A stretch of 64,000 bases of DNA from assembly GCF_020905295.1 (NCBI RefSeq), contig NZ_JAJJMM010000001.1:5952001-6016000 (forward strand), read 5' to 3'. How positions within the stretch are numbered: position 1 is the stretch's first letter; each line of letters opens with the position of its first letter. This stretch comes from Flavobacterium piscisymbiosum (GTDB lineage Bacteria > Bacteroidota > Bacteroidia > Flavobacteriales > Flavobacteriaceae). This document shows positions 1 through 8,187 of this stretch, in pieces. The position numbers and the translations under genes were made by a program. Under the pieces are notes generated by a model. The model was not told the origin of the DNA, made no database searches, and saw only the letters and a program-made list of their open reading frames with translations.

Positions 1-1
1 C

Positions 2-826
2 GCAGTTTTAAAATTGGTTAATGCCGGTAAAATCGATTTGGACCAAAAAGTAAATACGATTTTAAAAACATTTCCTTACCCGGATTGTACGATTCGAATG
101 TTATTATCTCACAGAAGCGGAATGCGTAATTACGCTTATTTTACAGACAGAGACAAGTCGGTTTGGGACAGACACAATCAACTGACCAATAAAGATATTC
201 TTGATATTTTAGCTACAAAAGATATTGGATTAGAAGCTAAAACCGGAACACGTTTTAGTTATTGCAATACCAATTATGCAATGCTTGCGCTTATTATCGA
301 AAAAATTACGGGGCTATCATACAAAGAAGCGATGTCTCAAATGATTTTTAAACCTTTAGGCATGACACATACCTATGTTTTTGATGATGATAAGGACAGA
401 AAAAAAATTGTTCCTTCCTATAAAGGTAATGGTGTCGAAATTGGTTTTGATTACCTGGACAATGTTTACGGAGATAAAAACGTATTTTCGACTGCGAGAG
501 ATCTTTTAAAATTTGACCGTGCCAGAAATGCTCCCGGATTTTTAAAACCTGAAATTTTAAAACAAGTTTATACCGGTTATAGTAATGAAAGAAAAGGCAC
601 AAAAAACTACGGTTTAGGAATTAGAATGATCAATTGGGAAACCGGACAAAACTATTATTTCCATAACGGTTGGTGGCATGGTAATACGTCATCGTATATT
701 CCGTTAATGAAAGAGCATGTTACCATAATTGCTTTATCCAATAAAATGACAACGAAGACCTATGCGGTGCGTAAACTGGCTCCTATTTTTGGTGATTATC
801 CGTTTAATTTCAAGGATGAAGAATAA
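2..826 (+). CDS. Beta-lactamase-family serine hydrolase, 5' end missing
   Basis: The frame is open to the left edge of the window, so the N-terminus and the expected SxxK nucleophile motif lie outside. The visible start reads VLKLVNAGKIDLDQKV, and is followed by MLLSHRSGMRNY, which match the conserved block after the nucleophile in class C beta-lactamase-like esterases and peptidases. YCN in FSYCNTNYAML fits the YxN motif, and the HNGWWHGNTS stretch sits where the KTG/HTG motif is expected. Members of this family hydrolyse esters, amides or D-amino acid peptides; the substrate cannot be read here. The stop is just upstream of the tmRNA promoter. Family is clear, function open. Confidence 0.85.
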   Translation, partial: AVLKLVNAGKIDLDQKVNTILKTFPYPDCTIRMLLSHRSGMRNYAYFTDRDKSVWDRHNQLTNKDILDILATKDIGLEAKTGTRFSYCNTNYAMLALIIEKITGLSYKEAMSQMIFKPLGMTHTYVFDDDKDRKKIVPSYKGNGVEIGFDYLDNVYGDKNVFSTARDLLKFDRARNAPGFLKPEILKQVYTGYSNERKGTKNYGLGIRMINWETGQNYYFHNGWWHGNTSSYIPLMKEHVTIIALSNKMTTKTYAVRKLAPIFGDYPFNFKDEE

Positions 827-872
827 TATTATTTTTCTGAAAAATTTATTACAAAACTAACTTCAAATAGTA

Positions 873-880
873 TAAATTTG
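873..880 (+). promoter_or_regulatory. -7 element of the tmRNA promoter
   Basis: TAAATTTG matches the Bacteroidota -7 consensus TAnnTTTG and ends 13 bases before the mature tmRNA 5' end. No clear TTG -33 element is visible. Confidence 0.5.
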
Positions 881-893
881 CAAACTCATTTTT

Positions 894-1287
894 GGGGTCG
901 ACTGGTTTTGACAGCAAGTCGAATTGAAAAGTAAGCACGTCGAGCATTGAGACCTTGCTCGTAAATATAAGATCTTACAATTTTACACGGCGAAAATAAC
1001 TACGCTTTAGCTGCATAATCCGAATTATAGTAAGATTAAGCCACGTCCCTATCAGATAGGGAAGCTGGATTCTCCTTGAAAGCCTTGGTTTGTGGCGGTC
1101 AGTCCAGGAGAACCGTAAAAATAGACCTAGATTTCCATGAGCTTCGGGTGGAGATCGAAATTAAGAAGATAAGTGTTGAGTGGTTGTTCCTGACCTAGCT
1201 TAACAACGAAAATCCAATCAGGAAATAAACGTGTAGAAAGCTCTTTAGTTGCTTGTTTGGACCCGGGTTCGATTCCCGGCGACTCCA
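894..1287 (+). ncRNA. ssrA: tmRNA (transfer-messenger RNA)
   Basis: The 5' end GGGGTCG pairs with the 3' CGACTCC to form the acceptor stem of the tRNA-like domain, followed by discriminator A at 1287; CCA is not encoded. The T-arm GGGTTCGATTCCC is at 1265-1277. The tag reading frame is at 989-1018 and encodes GENNYALAA then stop, the usual Bacteroidota proteolysis tag. With SmpB it rescues stalled ribosomes. The gene remains intact although a prophage is integrated into its 3' end, because the phage core repeat restores the last 20 bases. Confidence 0.97.
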
Positions 1288-1293
1288 CAAAAA
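1268..1293 (+). repeat. attL core, 26-bp direct repeat
   Basis: The repeat starts TTCGATTCCCGGCGACTCCA and continues CAAAAA. It overlaps the T-arm and acceptor stem of the tmRNA and is identical to 54701-54726. Confidence 0.92.
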
Positions 1294-1314
1294 ACCCCTG
1301 TTTTACAGGGGTTT
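1292..1314 (+). terminator. tmRNA terminator, phage-supplied
   Basis: AAACCCCTG and CAGGGGTTT form a stem around TTTTA directly after the tmRNA. It lies on the phage side of the attL core; the probable chromosomal tmRNA terminator is now beyond attR at 54725-54757. Confidence 0.8.
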
Positions 1315-1335
1315 ACAATGAGTTTTTAAAACTCG

Positions 1336-1352
1336 AGAACAAAAAGTGAACA
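1336..1352 (+). repeat. Candidate integrase arm-binding repeats, left
   Basis: GAGAACA (1336) and GTGAACA (1346) lie 10 bp apart, about 45-60 bp inside attL. The same GTGAACA heptamer occurs twice near attR (54599 and 54611). Arm-type binding is an inference. Confidence 0.35.
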
Positions 1353-1411
1353 GAATTACAAATAATTGATTTAATGTCCCCGCAAACATTTTAATTTTTA
1401 AACAAATTAAA

Positions 1412-2572
1412 ATGAAATCAATTTACACAATCCCAAAGCTTGTCAAGTATGACGATGTTTCAAAGCCGTGGTTTGTCTTTTTTAGATATAGCGGCAAACT
1501 CTTCCGTTACAAATACGGAATAAACTACATTGCAAATCTTAAGAAAAGAGAAGCCGAAGCAAATATAATTTGTGATGCTTTACTTCAAAAACTCAAGGAA
1601 GGATGGAATCCAAATGTTCCGGATGTAGTAAATAATTTTAGCAGCCTGACGTTTAGCGAAGCTTTAGATTTTGCTATTGAAAAGAAAACGCCAAATCTAG
1701 GTAGCAAAACTCTTTGCGGTTATAAGAGCACAGTAAAATTCATAAAAGAAGCTTTAAAAGCTACTAATATGACGAAGCTTCTTGTAGCCGATACTAAAAG
1801 GATCCATATAAAATTAATTATTGAGAAAACAAAAGAGCAGCGAAAGTGGTCGAATAAGTCATTCAATAAAAATTTAGGTTATCTAAAGGCAATTTTGTCT
1901 GAACTGATGCAATGGGACATAATAGAGAATAACCCAGCGCACGGAATAAAATCTTTAAAGGTTGGCGAAATTACTGCTTTCACTCCGGCAACTGATGAAG
2001 AAGTAAAACTAATAAAGGAAAAGATCCTTGCTGAATTCCCGAGTTTTTACGTGTACATAATTTCGATCTTTCATACCGGCATTAGACCAGAAGAGCTTTT
2101 GCACATAAAGCTAAAAATGATTGATCTTAAAAAATCACAAATTATATTACCTCCGGAAATCACTAAAACCGACATCGAAAGAATAGTTCCATTGAATCCA
2201 TTTTTAAAAAATTACTTTGAAGAAATGAAGCTATCCGATTATCCGGATGAATATTTTGTATTTGGTTCAAAAAGAGAATTTACAAATCGTGGATTAAAAA
2301 AAGATTTAGATTTCATTCCTGGGCCGCGAAGATTGAATAGAGATTGTGCTTCTAAATTATGGAGAAAATTAATTATTGACGGACTTAAAATAAATGTCAA
2401 CATGTATTCGTTAAAACATCTTGGAGCAAACAAAAAAATTCTGGCAGGCGTAGAACTTGATGCTCTTCGTGAACTATACGGCCACACCTCAAAAATGATG
2501 ACTTTGAGATATGCAAAAGTTGTAAAAGAAGTAAATAGAAACCAAATTATGGAAAAGTCACCGGACTTTTAA
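1412..2572 (+). CDS. int: Tyrosine recombinase, phage integrase
   Basis: The 386-residue protein has a SAM-like core-binding domain (about 80-185) and a C-terminal catalytic domain. Visible active-site residues are R225 (HTGIRPEE), K252, the box YSLKH at 332-336, GH at 357-358 and the nucleophile Y367 (TLRYAKV). The usual HxxR box reads YSLK, so the second arginine is lysine; I recall this form in other Bacteroidota phage integrases, so it need not mean inactivity. It starts 119 bases after the attL core, facing into the prophage, as expected for an integrase acting on the ssrA site. Confidence 0.95.
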   Translation: MKSIYTIPKLVKYDDVSKPWFVFFRYSGKLFRYKYGINYIANLKKREAEANIICDALLQKLKEGWNPNVPDVVNNFSSLTFSEALDFAIEKKTPNLGSKTLCGYKSTVKFIKEALKATNMTKLLVADTKRIHIKLIIEKTKEQRKWSNKSFNKNLGYLKAILSELMQWDIIENNPAHGIKSLKVGEITAFTPATDEEVKLIKEKILAEFPSFYVYIISIFHTGIRPEELLHIKLKMIDLKKSQIILPPEITKTDIERIVPLNPFLKNYFEEMKLSDYPDEYFVFGSKREFTNRGLKKDLDFIPGPRRLNRDCASKLWRKLIIDGLKINVNMYSLKHLGANKKILAGVELDALRELYGHTSKMMTLRYAKVVKEVNRNQIMEKSPDF

Positions 2573-2582
2573 AAATTATCAA

Positions 2583-2720
2583 ATGGAATTATCCGACATT
2601 GTAATAACAGTAGCAGTAATTGTCCTTGTAGTAGCATTGCTATTTAAAAAGTTTCAAGGACATCCTAGCGACAAATATCATAACGGTAGCTGGAGAAAAA
2701 GAAAAAGCGATCGTTATTGA
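2583..2720 (+). CDS. Small single-pass membrane protein
   Basis: 45 residues, starting MELSDIVITVAVIVLVVALL, one hydrophobic helix followed by a basic tail (WRKRKSDRY). It begins 10 bases after the integrase stop and its stop codon lies inside the terminator at 2702-2731. Function unknown; a link to excision or exclusion is not supported by anything visible. Confidence 0.5.
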   Translation: MELSDIVITVAVIVLVVALLFKKFQGHPSDKYHNGSWRKRKSDRY

Positions 2721-2731
2721 TCGCTTTTTTT
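2702..2731. terminator. Bidirectional terminator between int and acyltransferase
   Basis: AAAAAGCGATC and GATCGCTTTTT form an 11-bp stem with U-tracts in both directions. It ends the rightward integrase unit and the leftward acyltransferase unit; both stop codons are within it. Confidence 0.85.
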
Positions 2732-3835
2732 ATTGTCTCTTAACTTAGTGGTCGGCACCTCAAAATATTTGTAGAGGAAAATTGATATCACAATTGTAAA
2801 AATCCAATACAGAAAATAATTTATAATTAATGTAAAATATGAATTTATAAAATCAATTCCCATATTTGAAATGATCCAATTTTTAACTAAAGTCAAATTT
2901 ATCAGGTACATTGAATATGAAATCAGCGAGATGTAAGTTACCACTTTATAAACGAATCCTTTACCTGATTTTATTTGACTTAATAAAGGCAAAATAAGCA
3001 AAGTACCAATTGAGTTTAAAGTAAAGGCAAAATTGGTAGTATAAAAAGAATTCAATTCTCCTTTAATAAAAAACCTATTAGATATTAACAAAACAACTCC
3101 AATTGCAAACAGAATTTTTCTATAGTGAATCCAAAAGCTTTTATAAAAGTAAGCAATATAGGCACCTAAAACTCCAAACATAATACTATCAATTCTAGTA
3201 AATACTTGCTTTCTAAAATACAAATCACGCTGTCCGCCCGTTAACAATACCATTTCCATACTCCTGAAATATCTAAAAATAGTAACTGAAAATATTACCA
3301 AAATTGCAGTAAGTAAAACTGATCTTTTTGTTTTAAGATCTAAAAAGCGAATTAAACAGAATAAAACAACTGGAATAATTATATAAAACCATTCCTCAAT
3401 GCTTAAACTCCACGCTTCCGGAAACCAATTTGGATGAGGATAATATAAATTTTGACAAAAAATATAGTATGCAAGGGAGTCACTTAAATTAAAATTACTG
3501 GTAAAAAAATAACTTAGAATAATCAACACACTTAGAACTAAAAAATAATTCGGTAATGTTCTATACCATCTTCTTTTCCAAAAATTAATTAACACATCTG
3601 TTGTGAAAGGCTTAGTTTCAATTTCCTTTATAAGTATTGATCCGATCAGGTAACCGCTTAAAACAAAAAAAATACTAACTCCATCAAAAACAAAATATTC
3701 TAAATATCTAGCAGTGGAATCTGAGATAAATAAATTTCCATGCCCAAAAACTACAAAAAATATTGCCAAACACCTAATAATATCTAAACCGTAAACTCTA
3801 TTATTACCTATATCAATTTTTAAAATCCCAAACAT
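2714..3835 (-). CDS. Acyltransferase 3 family membrane protein, probable surface-modification moron
   Basis: 373 residues with about ten hydrophobic helices. The N-terminus GLDIIRCLAIFFVVFGHGN carries the family's R...H pair (R21, H32). Family members O-acetylate surface polysaccharides; phage copies often change the host surface and block superinfection by related phages. It is separated from the lysis genes by a terminator and has its own -7 element, so expression in the lysogen is likely. Acceptor sugar unknown. Confidence 0.85.
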   Translation of the reverse strand: MFGILKIDIGNNRVYGLDIIRCLAIFFVVFGHGNLFISDSTARYLEYFVFDGVSIFFVLSGYLIGSILIKEIETKPFTTDVLINFWKRRWYRTLPNYFLVLSVLIILSYFFTSNFNLSDSLAYYIFCQNLYYPHPNWFPEAWSLSIEEWFYIIIPVVLFCLIRFLDLKTKRSVLLTAILVIFSVTIFRYFRSMEMVLLTGGQRDLYFRKQVFTRIDSIMFGVLGAYIAYFYKSFWIHYRKILFAIGVVLLISNRFFIKGELNSFYTTNFAFTLNSIGTLLILPLLSQIKSGKGFVYKVVTYISLISYSMYLINLTLVKNWIISNMGIDFINSYFTLIINYFLYWIFTIVISIFLYKYFEVPTTKLRDNKKSDQ

Positions 3836-3855
3836 TAGCTTAATTTAACTTTAGC

Positions 3856-3863
3856 CAAATGTA
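3856..3863 (-). promoter_or_regulatory. Promoter -7 element of the acyltransferase gene
   Basis: On the minus strand TACATTTG matches TAnnTTTG, 20 bases upstream of the ATG at 3835. The -33 position falls within the stem of the upstream terminator and has no TTG. Confidence 0.55.
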
Positions 3864-3871
3864 AATAAAAA

Positions 3872-3901
3872 ACCTACATGAAATTTCACTTTCATGTAGG
3901 T
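3872..3901 (-). terminator. Terminator of the fibre-lysis operon
   Basis: ACCTACATGAAA and TTTCATGTAGGT form a 12-bp stem; on the minus strand it is followed by TTTTT and an AT-rich tract. It lies directly after the last lysis-block gene. Confidence 0.85.
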
Positions 3902-3907
3902 CATATA

Positions 3908-4528
3908 TCATTTTTTCTTTTCAATTTTCATAATCCGGCTTTCTCCGCAATCATCAAAATTTTGAGATGTAAATTCCTTTTTACCAAACAACCGAGTTTT
4001 AATACCTAAAAATTTCCATTGGCGGCGTTCCCAATAAAGAACACCATCAGACTTATTATTGAACTGCCTATCCAATACACGCCATTTAAGTTTATTATTC
4101 TCGTAAGTAATAATTCCCTTTGTCGTCCAACAATTCAACGTATCTATCACTTCCTGACTTGTGGGAGTATTATTCCTTACAGCTTCTACAATTCGTGAAA
4201 GATCCGTTTCTCTTTTGGTTGTATCCTGGTACTTATAAGAATTAGATACTATACTTTCAATTCGACTTGCCTTTATACCGGCATTATCTAATTTCTTTTT
4301 CAGATCGGAATTTTGATACTTCAGATAATCGTTCATTTCTTTTTCGTTCAAAATTTGAGTAGTAAAAAGAAGCGTTTCGGATTTCCTTAATTGACTGGCA
4401 TTTTCGGTTTGCCTTAAATTTTCAGATTTTTGGAAAGTGTAATCTTTATAAAACCAAACGACAGCCACAACCAAAACAATAATAAGTACATGCTTAATAT
4501 TATCCCCTAACAATTTAAAAGAAATCAT
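3908..4528 (-). CDS. Membrane-anchored coiled-coil protein, spanin-like by position
   Basis: 206 residues: one N-terminal helix (about 13-28, HVLIIVLVVAVVWFY), then a charged, probably coiled-coil stretch to about residue 85 and a soluble C-terminal part. It overlaps the endolysin gene by 4 bases (ATGA type). Topology and place after holin and endolysin resemble an inner-membrane spanin subunit, but I see no lipoprotein partner nested with it. The spanin role is inference only. Confidence 0.6.
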   Translation of the reverse strand: MISFKLLGDNIKHVLIIVLVVAVVWFYKDYTFQKSENLRQTENASQLRKSETLLFTTQILNEKEMNDYLKYQNSDLKKKLDNAGIKASRIESIVSNSYKYQDTTKRETDLSRIVEAVRNNTPTSQEVIDTLNCWTTKGIITYENNKLKWRVLDRQFNNKSDGVLYWERRQWKFLGIKTRLFGKKEFTSQNFDDCGESRIMKIEKKK

Positions 4529-4965
4529 GGATGTACAAATATTACATTTTTGTTTTTTCTAACTCGCTTCATCACATTTCCACCATTACTATCGTTTCCA
4601 ACAGCAGTATTACCTTCAATCGTCTGAAACTCTTTATCATTTATCCATTTTACAAAAAGTCCAGTATGATCATATCTACCATCTGCATTCCAATCAAAAA
4701 AAACAATATCACCTTCGACCGGATCATTTGTAATTTGATTTACTTTTTTAAAATAGGCGACAGCAGTTTGACAACCCGCGTAACCTTTCAAAAAACCTAT
4801 TTTAGGCAACTGAAATCCAGCCTGAGCATAACACCAAGAAACAAATATTCCACACCAGGCAACACCATCCAAACCAAACCATTTACCATACGGTGTTTTA
4901 TTTGAATTAGCTGGTTTTTCACTTTGACCAATTTCTTTTTCTGCAATCCTTAAAATCTCATTCAT
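4525..4965 (-). CDS. Endolysin, CHAP-type cysteine peptidase/amidase
   Basis: 146 residues, a single catalytic domain without binding module. AWCGIFVSWCY gives the nucleophile C38, DHTGLFV gives H100, and IEGN (E117, N119) completes the catalytic set of CHAP domains. It would cut peptidoglycan cross-bridges or the amide bond at lysis. No signal peptide is visible, so release depends on the adjacent holin gene, whose stop is 7 bases upstream. Confidence 0.88.
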   Translation of the reverse strand: MNEILRIAEKEIGQSEKPANSNKTPYGKWFGLDGVAWCGIFVSWCYAQAGFQLPKIGFLKGYAGCQTAVAYFKKVNQITNDPVEGDIVFFDWNADGRYDHTGLFVKWINDKEFQTIEGNTAVGNDSNGGNVMKRVRKNKNVIFVHP

Positions 4966-4972
4966 TTTATAA

Positions 4973-5392
4973 TTATTTAGTTATTATATTCCCTGTATCA
5001 GAGAATAAATTTTTTACTTGAAAAGTGATTAATCGTCGAACTGGTCTGATAAAATATTTTACAAAATCAGTATCTTTTCCTATGACTTCCATGTTTTCCA
5101 AAATCGAAACAACTTCAATGTAAATCATTATACTTATCATCGAATCCCCAAATAGACTCGAGTATTCACTTCCAAATCTGCTATCGCTAACGCTTTTTAT
5201 ATTTAAAAGAACTATGCCCATCACAATAGCACCTCCATATTGAGTGAATTTGGTAAATGTTTTTCTGAACCCTTTCGAAGTTCTAATAGTTTTTGTCAAT
5301 GTTGCTTTTGTAACCCCAAACACAAAATCTAAAGCACACATAATTAGTAATCCAATTACCAAACTACCATCAGGTATATATTTTAAAATCAT
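4973..5392 (-). CDS. Phage holin
   Basis: 139 residues with three hydrophobic segments, starting MILKYIPDGSLVIGLLIMCA and containing LDFVFGVTKA, a pattern of the phage holin 4 (toxin secretion/lysis) family. It would form the inner-membrane hole that releases the endolysin. It lies between the fibre gene and the endolysin gene in the same operon. Confidence 0.8.
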   Translation of the reverse strand: MILKYIPDGSLVIGLLIMCALDFVFGVTKATLTKTIRTSKGFRKTFTKFTQYGGAIVMGIVLLNIKSVSDSRFGSEYSSLFGDSMISIMIYIEVVSILENMEVIGKDTDFVKYFIRPVRRLITFQVKNLFSDTGNIITK

Positions 5393-5411
5393 TTTCGTTT
5401 TTTATTATTTA

Positions 5412-7760
5412 TTATTTTTCAACCCATGCAGCCCACCCGCTCCCGTGTGATGACCTTGTGTATAGTTTATTGCTAGATAAATCTATAGCGAGCATTGTTC
5501 CATAAGAGGCTGACGCCTTGTATACGTTAACAGAGCATAAGTTAGAAGTAGGCGCATTAGATGTTGCTCCCCCGTTATTTGCTAAAAATGTTGATGTTGA
5601 GTTATTCGGCATACTATCAAATACTGTATCTAAATTAGTAGCACCTAATGAGGGTGCTGAAATACCCGTTGCTGAAATAGTACCATTAACTTGCAGTTTG
5701 TCTACTCCGTTGTCTGTTGCAGTTCCAATTAAAACATTTCCTCCTGTAAGCATTAAAGAGTTATTAAAATTAATTTCACCAGCTACATAAGAATTACCCG
5801 CGTCATTTAAAAAACCAATAGATGGGAGATTGTTTCCTCCTAGCCTAATGAAAACATTTTTATTTGTTGCCAAATTAACTTGAAACTTATCGAGGGGATT
5901 AGTTGTTCCTATACCTACGTTAGTACCATTATCAAAAACCTGACTATTTCCAATTGCCCCAGTCCCTGTGAATCTCGGTAAAAAATTAGGTGTTCCCGTT
6001 CCTGTAATGGGGTTTGTTAATGTAGTTACTGAGCCATCGGCTTTTAAATATTCGGTTGCAAGACCTCCGATCTTAATAAAGGAATTTGCTGTAATATCCC
6101 CCGTTTTATTAATTCTAGAAACTGTACCTATTGTCGGGTTAGAACAATTTAAAAAATCTGAATTTACACTACCTGATTCATTCCTTATTGTGATTATAGA
6201 GGCACTTGTCAATGTTCCATAATTAGAAAATGTAGCTATGTTTCTATTAAAAGAATTAAATCCTGATACAATTAAACCTACTCCTGAATTTAAAGCATTT
6301 ATAGTTGCCGCGGCTGTTCCTGTTCCTGATACTGTAGCATTTAACGACGCTGTTGACCCGCTTGTCGTATCAAATGATTTTGATCCAGTTATAGTTTCTG
6401 TTCCAGTTTTATGAACCACGTTCGCATCGTTTGCCGGAACATACGCTAAGTTAGAACTTAATACGCTCCAATTCCCTGCAGTCTGTCCGGGTGCGTCTGT
6501 TAGCGCTCTGAAAGAATCGCCTACAGAAACCGCCTTACCTCCTAAAGTTCCGGCTACCGACACGTACCACAGATCACCCTTTAAAACTGCCCCACTTGTC
6601 CCACTTCCTCCGGTTGTTGGAAATACATTTGTTGATGCATTATAAGATCCTCTGTCATCCAAAAGACCAACAACCAAACCATCCGCGTAGGATTTAGTTA
6701 CTAAATGATTTGCAGTAGTAGGATTGGCTCCAGAAACATTACCCGTAGTTATGATATTACCTTCTTTGTCTATTGTAGCTTTAACTACTCCTGATTTTGA
6801 TACTGTAAAAGGCATTCCCAATGAACTTACTCCTGTATCTAAAACCAATAATTTACATGTATTTGTAGAAGAATCTCCTCCTGTACTATTTATACTTAAT
6901 AAGGTTCCGCCAGAAATATTAGACCCAGTTTGAAAAGTAACAAGTGTGCCTGAGGTTCTATTTTGAACACCTGAAAAAAGTGCTTGACCTGAATCTGAAT
7001 TAGTAAAGCTTTTTTGTCCTTTGAAATTTTCATTTCCTGTTAAATGTAACGCTGTAGGTGTTGTTGGAGCATCTGCTGTACCTCCAAGATCACCCGCAAG
7101 TTTTACAATTCCTTTTACAACTGTCGTAGCATCAGGAACTACAATTGCAGCTAGACCTGCATTAACCGCATCAACCGTAGGATATTTAGTTCCGCTCCCA
7201 TCAACTGCCAAAGAGTTTTGTTTATTGATCACTTTCTCGTAATCTCCTCCTACTATCGGTGGTGTATTACCAATCGTTGCATCTGTAATATTAATAATTG
7301 TAACTAATACGGTATCAATTGGAGTTGGCGGAGTCGGCGAAATCCCTACTGTTTCAGGGCCAATGACACGAATGATGTGATTGTTTTTGTCAGCAACCAA
7401 AATATCATTTCGGGTATAACCATCTTCAGCATATTCAATAGTGAATGAAGTATCACTAATTGTTGAATAATTTACATTGCCTATGATCCATTGTGCGCCG
7501 GATGCAACCTTTACCTCGTTTACTAGAACAGAAATATTAGCTGATAATAATTGATTTTGACGAATTGAATAAAACCAATCAAATATTTGTTGAATCTTGA
7601 TTTTAAATGATGTACCGGCATCACTTACATGAATTTCAGATTCTGGACGCAAAACTGATTGCCATGGTAATTCGATGATTTTCTTGGCATTATTTGCAAT
7701 TGCATTTAATCTTTCAGTTAATGCAGCGACTTGTTGAGTAATAAAGGATTGAAAGCTCAT
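5412..7760 (-). CDS. Tail fibre / receptor-binding protein with C-terminal knob
   Basis: 782 residues. The ATG at 7760 (MSFQSFITQQVAAL) is preferred because upstream in-frame codons lie in the promoter and begin only with TTG. The N-terminal 130 residues look like a tail-attachment region; the middle is Gly/Ser/Thr/Asn-rich and repetitive (SFTNSDSG, GSKSFDT, GIGTTNPLDKFQV), typical of fibrous trimeric beta structures. The C-terminus YTRSSHGSGWAAWVEK resembles a pyocin-knob domain. No S74 chaperone is visible. First gene of the operon with holin and endolysin. Confidence 0.85.
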   Translation of the reverse strand: MSFQSFITQQVAALTERLNAIANNAKKIIELPWQSVLRPESEIHVSDAGTSFKIKIQQIFDWFYSIRQNQLLSANISVLVNEVKVASGAQWIIGNVNYSTISDTSFTIEYAEDGYTRNDILVADKNNHIIRVIGPETVGISPTPPTPIDTVLVTIINITDATIGNTPPIVGGDYEKVINKQNSLAVDGSGTKYPTVDAVNAGLAAIVVPDATTVVKGIVKLAGDLGGTADAPTTPTALHLTGNENFKGQKSFTNSDSGQALFSGVQNRTSGTLVTFQTGSNISGGTLLSINSTGGDSSTNTCKLLVLDTGVSSLGMPFTVSKSGVVKATIDKEGNIITTGNVSGANPTTANHLVTKSYADGLVVGLLDDRGSYNASTNVFPTTGGSGTSGAVLKGDLWYVSVAGTLGGKAVSVGDSFRALTDAPGQTAGNWSVLSSNLAYVPANDANVVHKTGTETITGSKSFDTTSGSTASLNATVSGTGTAAATINALNSGVGLIVSGFNSFNRNIATFSNYGTLTSASIITIRNESGSVNSDFLNCSNPTIGTVSRINKTGDITANSFIKIGGLATEYLKADGSVTTLTNPITGTGTPNFLPRFTGTGAIGNSQVFDNGTNVGIGTTNPLDKFQVNLATNKNVFIRLGGNNLPSIGFLNDAGNSYVAGEINFNNSLMLTGGNVLIGTATDNGVDKLQVNGTISATGISAPSLGATNLDTVFDSMPNNSTSTFLANNGGATSNAPTSNLCSVNVYKASASYGTMLAIDLSSNKLYTRSSHGSGWAAWVEK

Positions 7761-7781
7761 GATAATGAATATTTTATCCAA

Positions 7782-7823
7782 CAAATGTAAAAAATATTAT
7801 TCTATTTAGAATCATTCTAAATA
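7782..7823 (-). promoter_or_regulatory. Late promoter and palindromic operator A of the fibre-lysis operon
   Basis: The -7 element TACATTTG (minus strand) is at 7782-7789. A perfect 21-bp palindrome around TTTAGAATCATTCTAAA occupies 7803-7823, its centre 24 bases upstream of the -7 element, in place of a TTG -33 box. The same arrangement occurs at 22196-22241. Confidence 0.7.
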
Positions 7824-7868
7824 ACAATTTGAATTAGCTAAAAGATTAATATTTAATAACTTTGCTTT

Positions 7869-8072
7869 ATGGGATTTATAGTTGTACTTTTTTTCGTTGT
7901 TGTGGGTGGATGTTGGATGATCGGCAAAGGCATTGGCAATGCTCTTTTTCCTGATAGAGATGACTCGAAGAAATACGTTGATAATTCAACAACAATTGTG
8001 CATCACCATCATTATCATGACAACAGAAGTGTGCATGTTGATGGAAAACAGTTTAAAGATTTGAACAAATAA
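7869..8072 (+). CDS. Small membrane protein with histidine-rich stretch
   Basis: 67 residues: an N-terminal hydrophobic helix (FIVVLFFVVVGGCWMIG) and a soluble tail with VHHHHYHDN and VHVDGKQ. It points right, against the surrounding late genes, and ends before a terminator at 8158-8185. TAACTTTG at 7857-7864, 19 bases after a TTA, could be a -7 element, but it would leave almost no leader. Function unknown. Confidence 0.55.
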   Translation: MGFIVVLFFVVVGGCWMIGKGIGNALFPDRDDSKKYVDNSTTIVHHHHYHDNRSVHVDGKQFKDLNK

Positions 8073-8157
8073 TTAAATAATATTTAAGCCGTTCCGTCAG
8101 ATACCTAATACGGCTGGCGGCACATAAAGAAGGATTTACTTATTGCTTAAATAAAAT

Positions 8158-8185
8158 AGCCTCTAAGCAATTAGAGGCTTTCTTC
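8158..8185. terminator. Terminator between the head-tail operon and the small membrane gene
   Basis: AGCCTCTAA, loop GCAA, TTAGAGGCT, then TTTCTTCTTTT on the plus strand; on the minus strand the stem is followed by ATTTTATTT. It likely serves both converging units. Confidence 0.8.
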
Positions 8186-8187
8186 TT

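Noticed and set aside
5968..7242. Long plus-strand frames opposite the fibre gene
   Set aside because: They mirror the repetitive codons of the fibre gene, have no start signals and no protein-like features.
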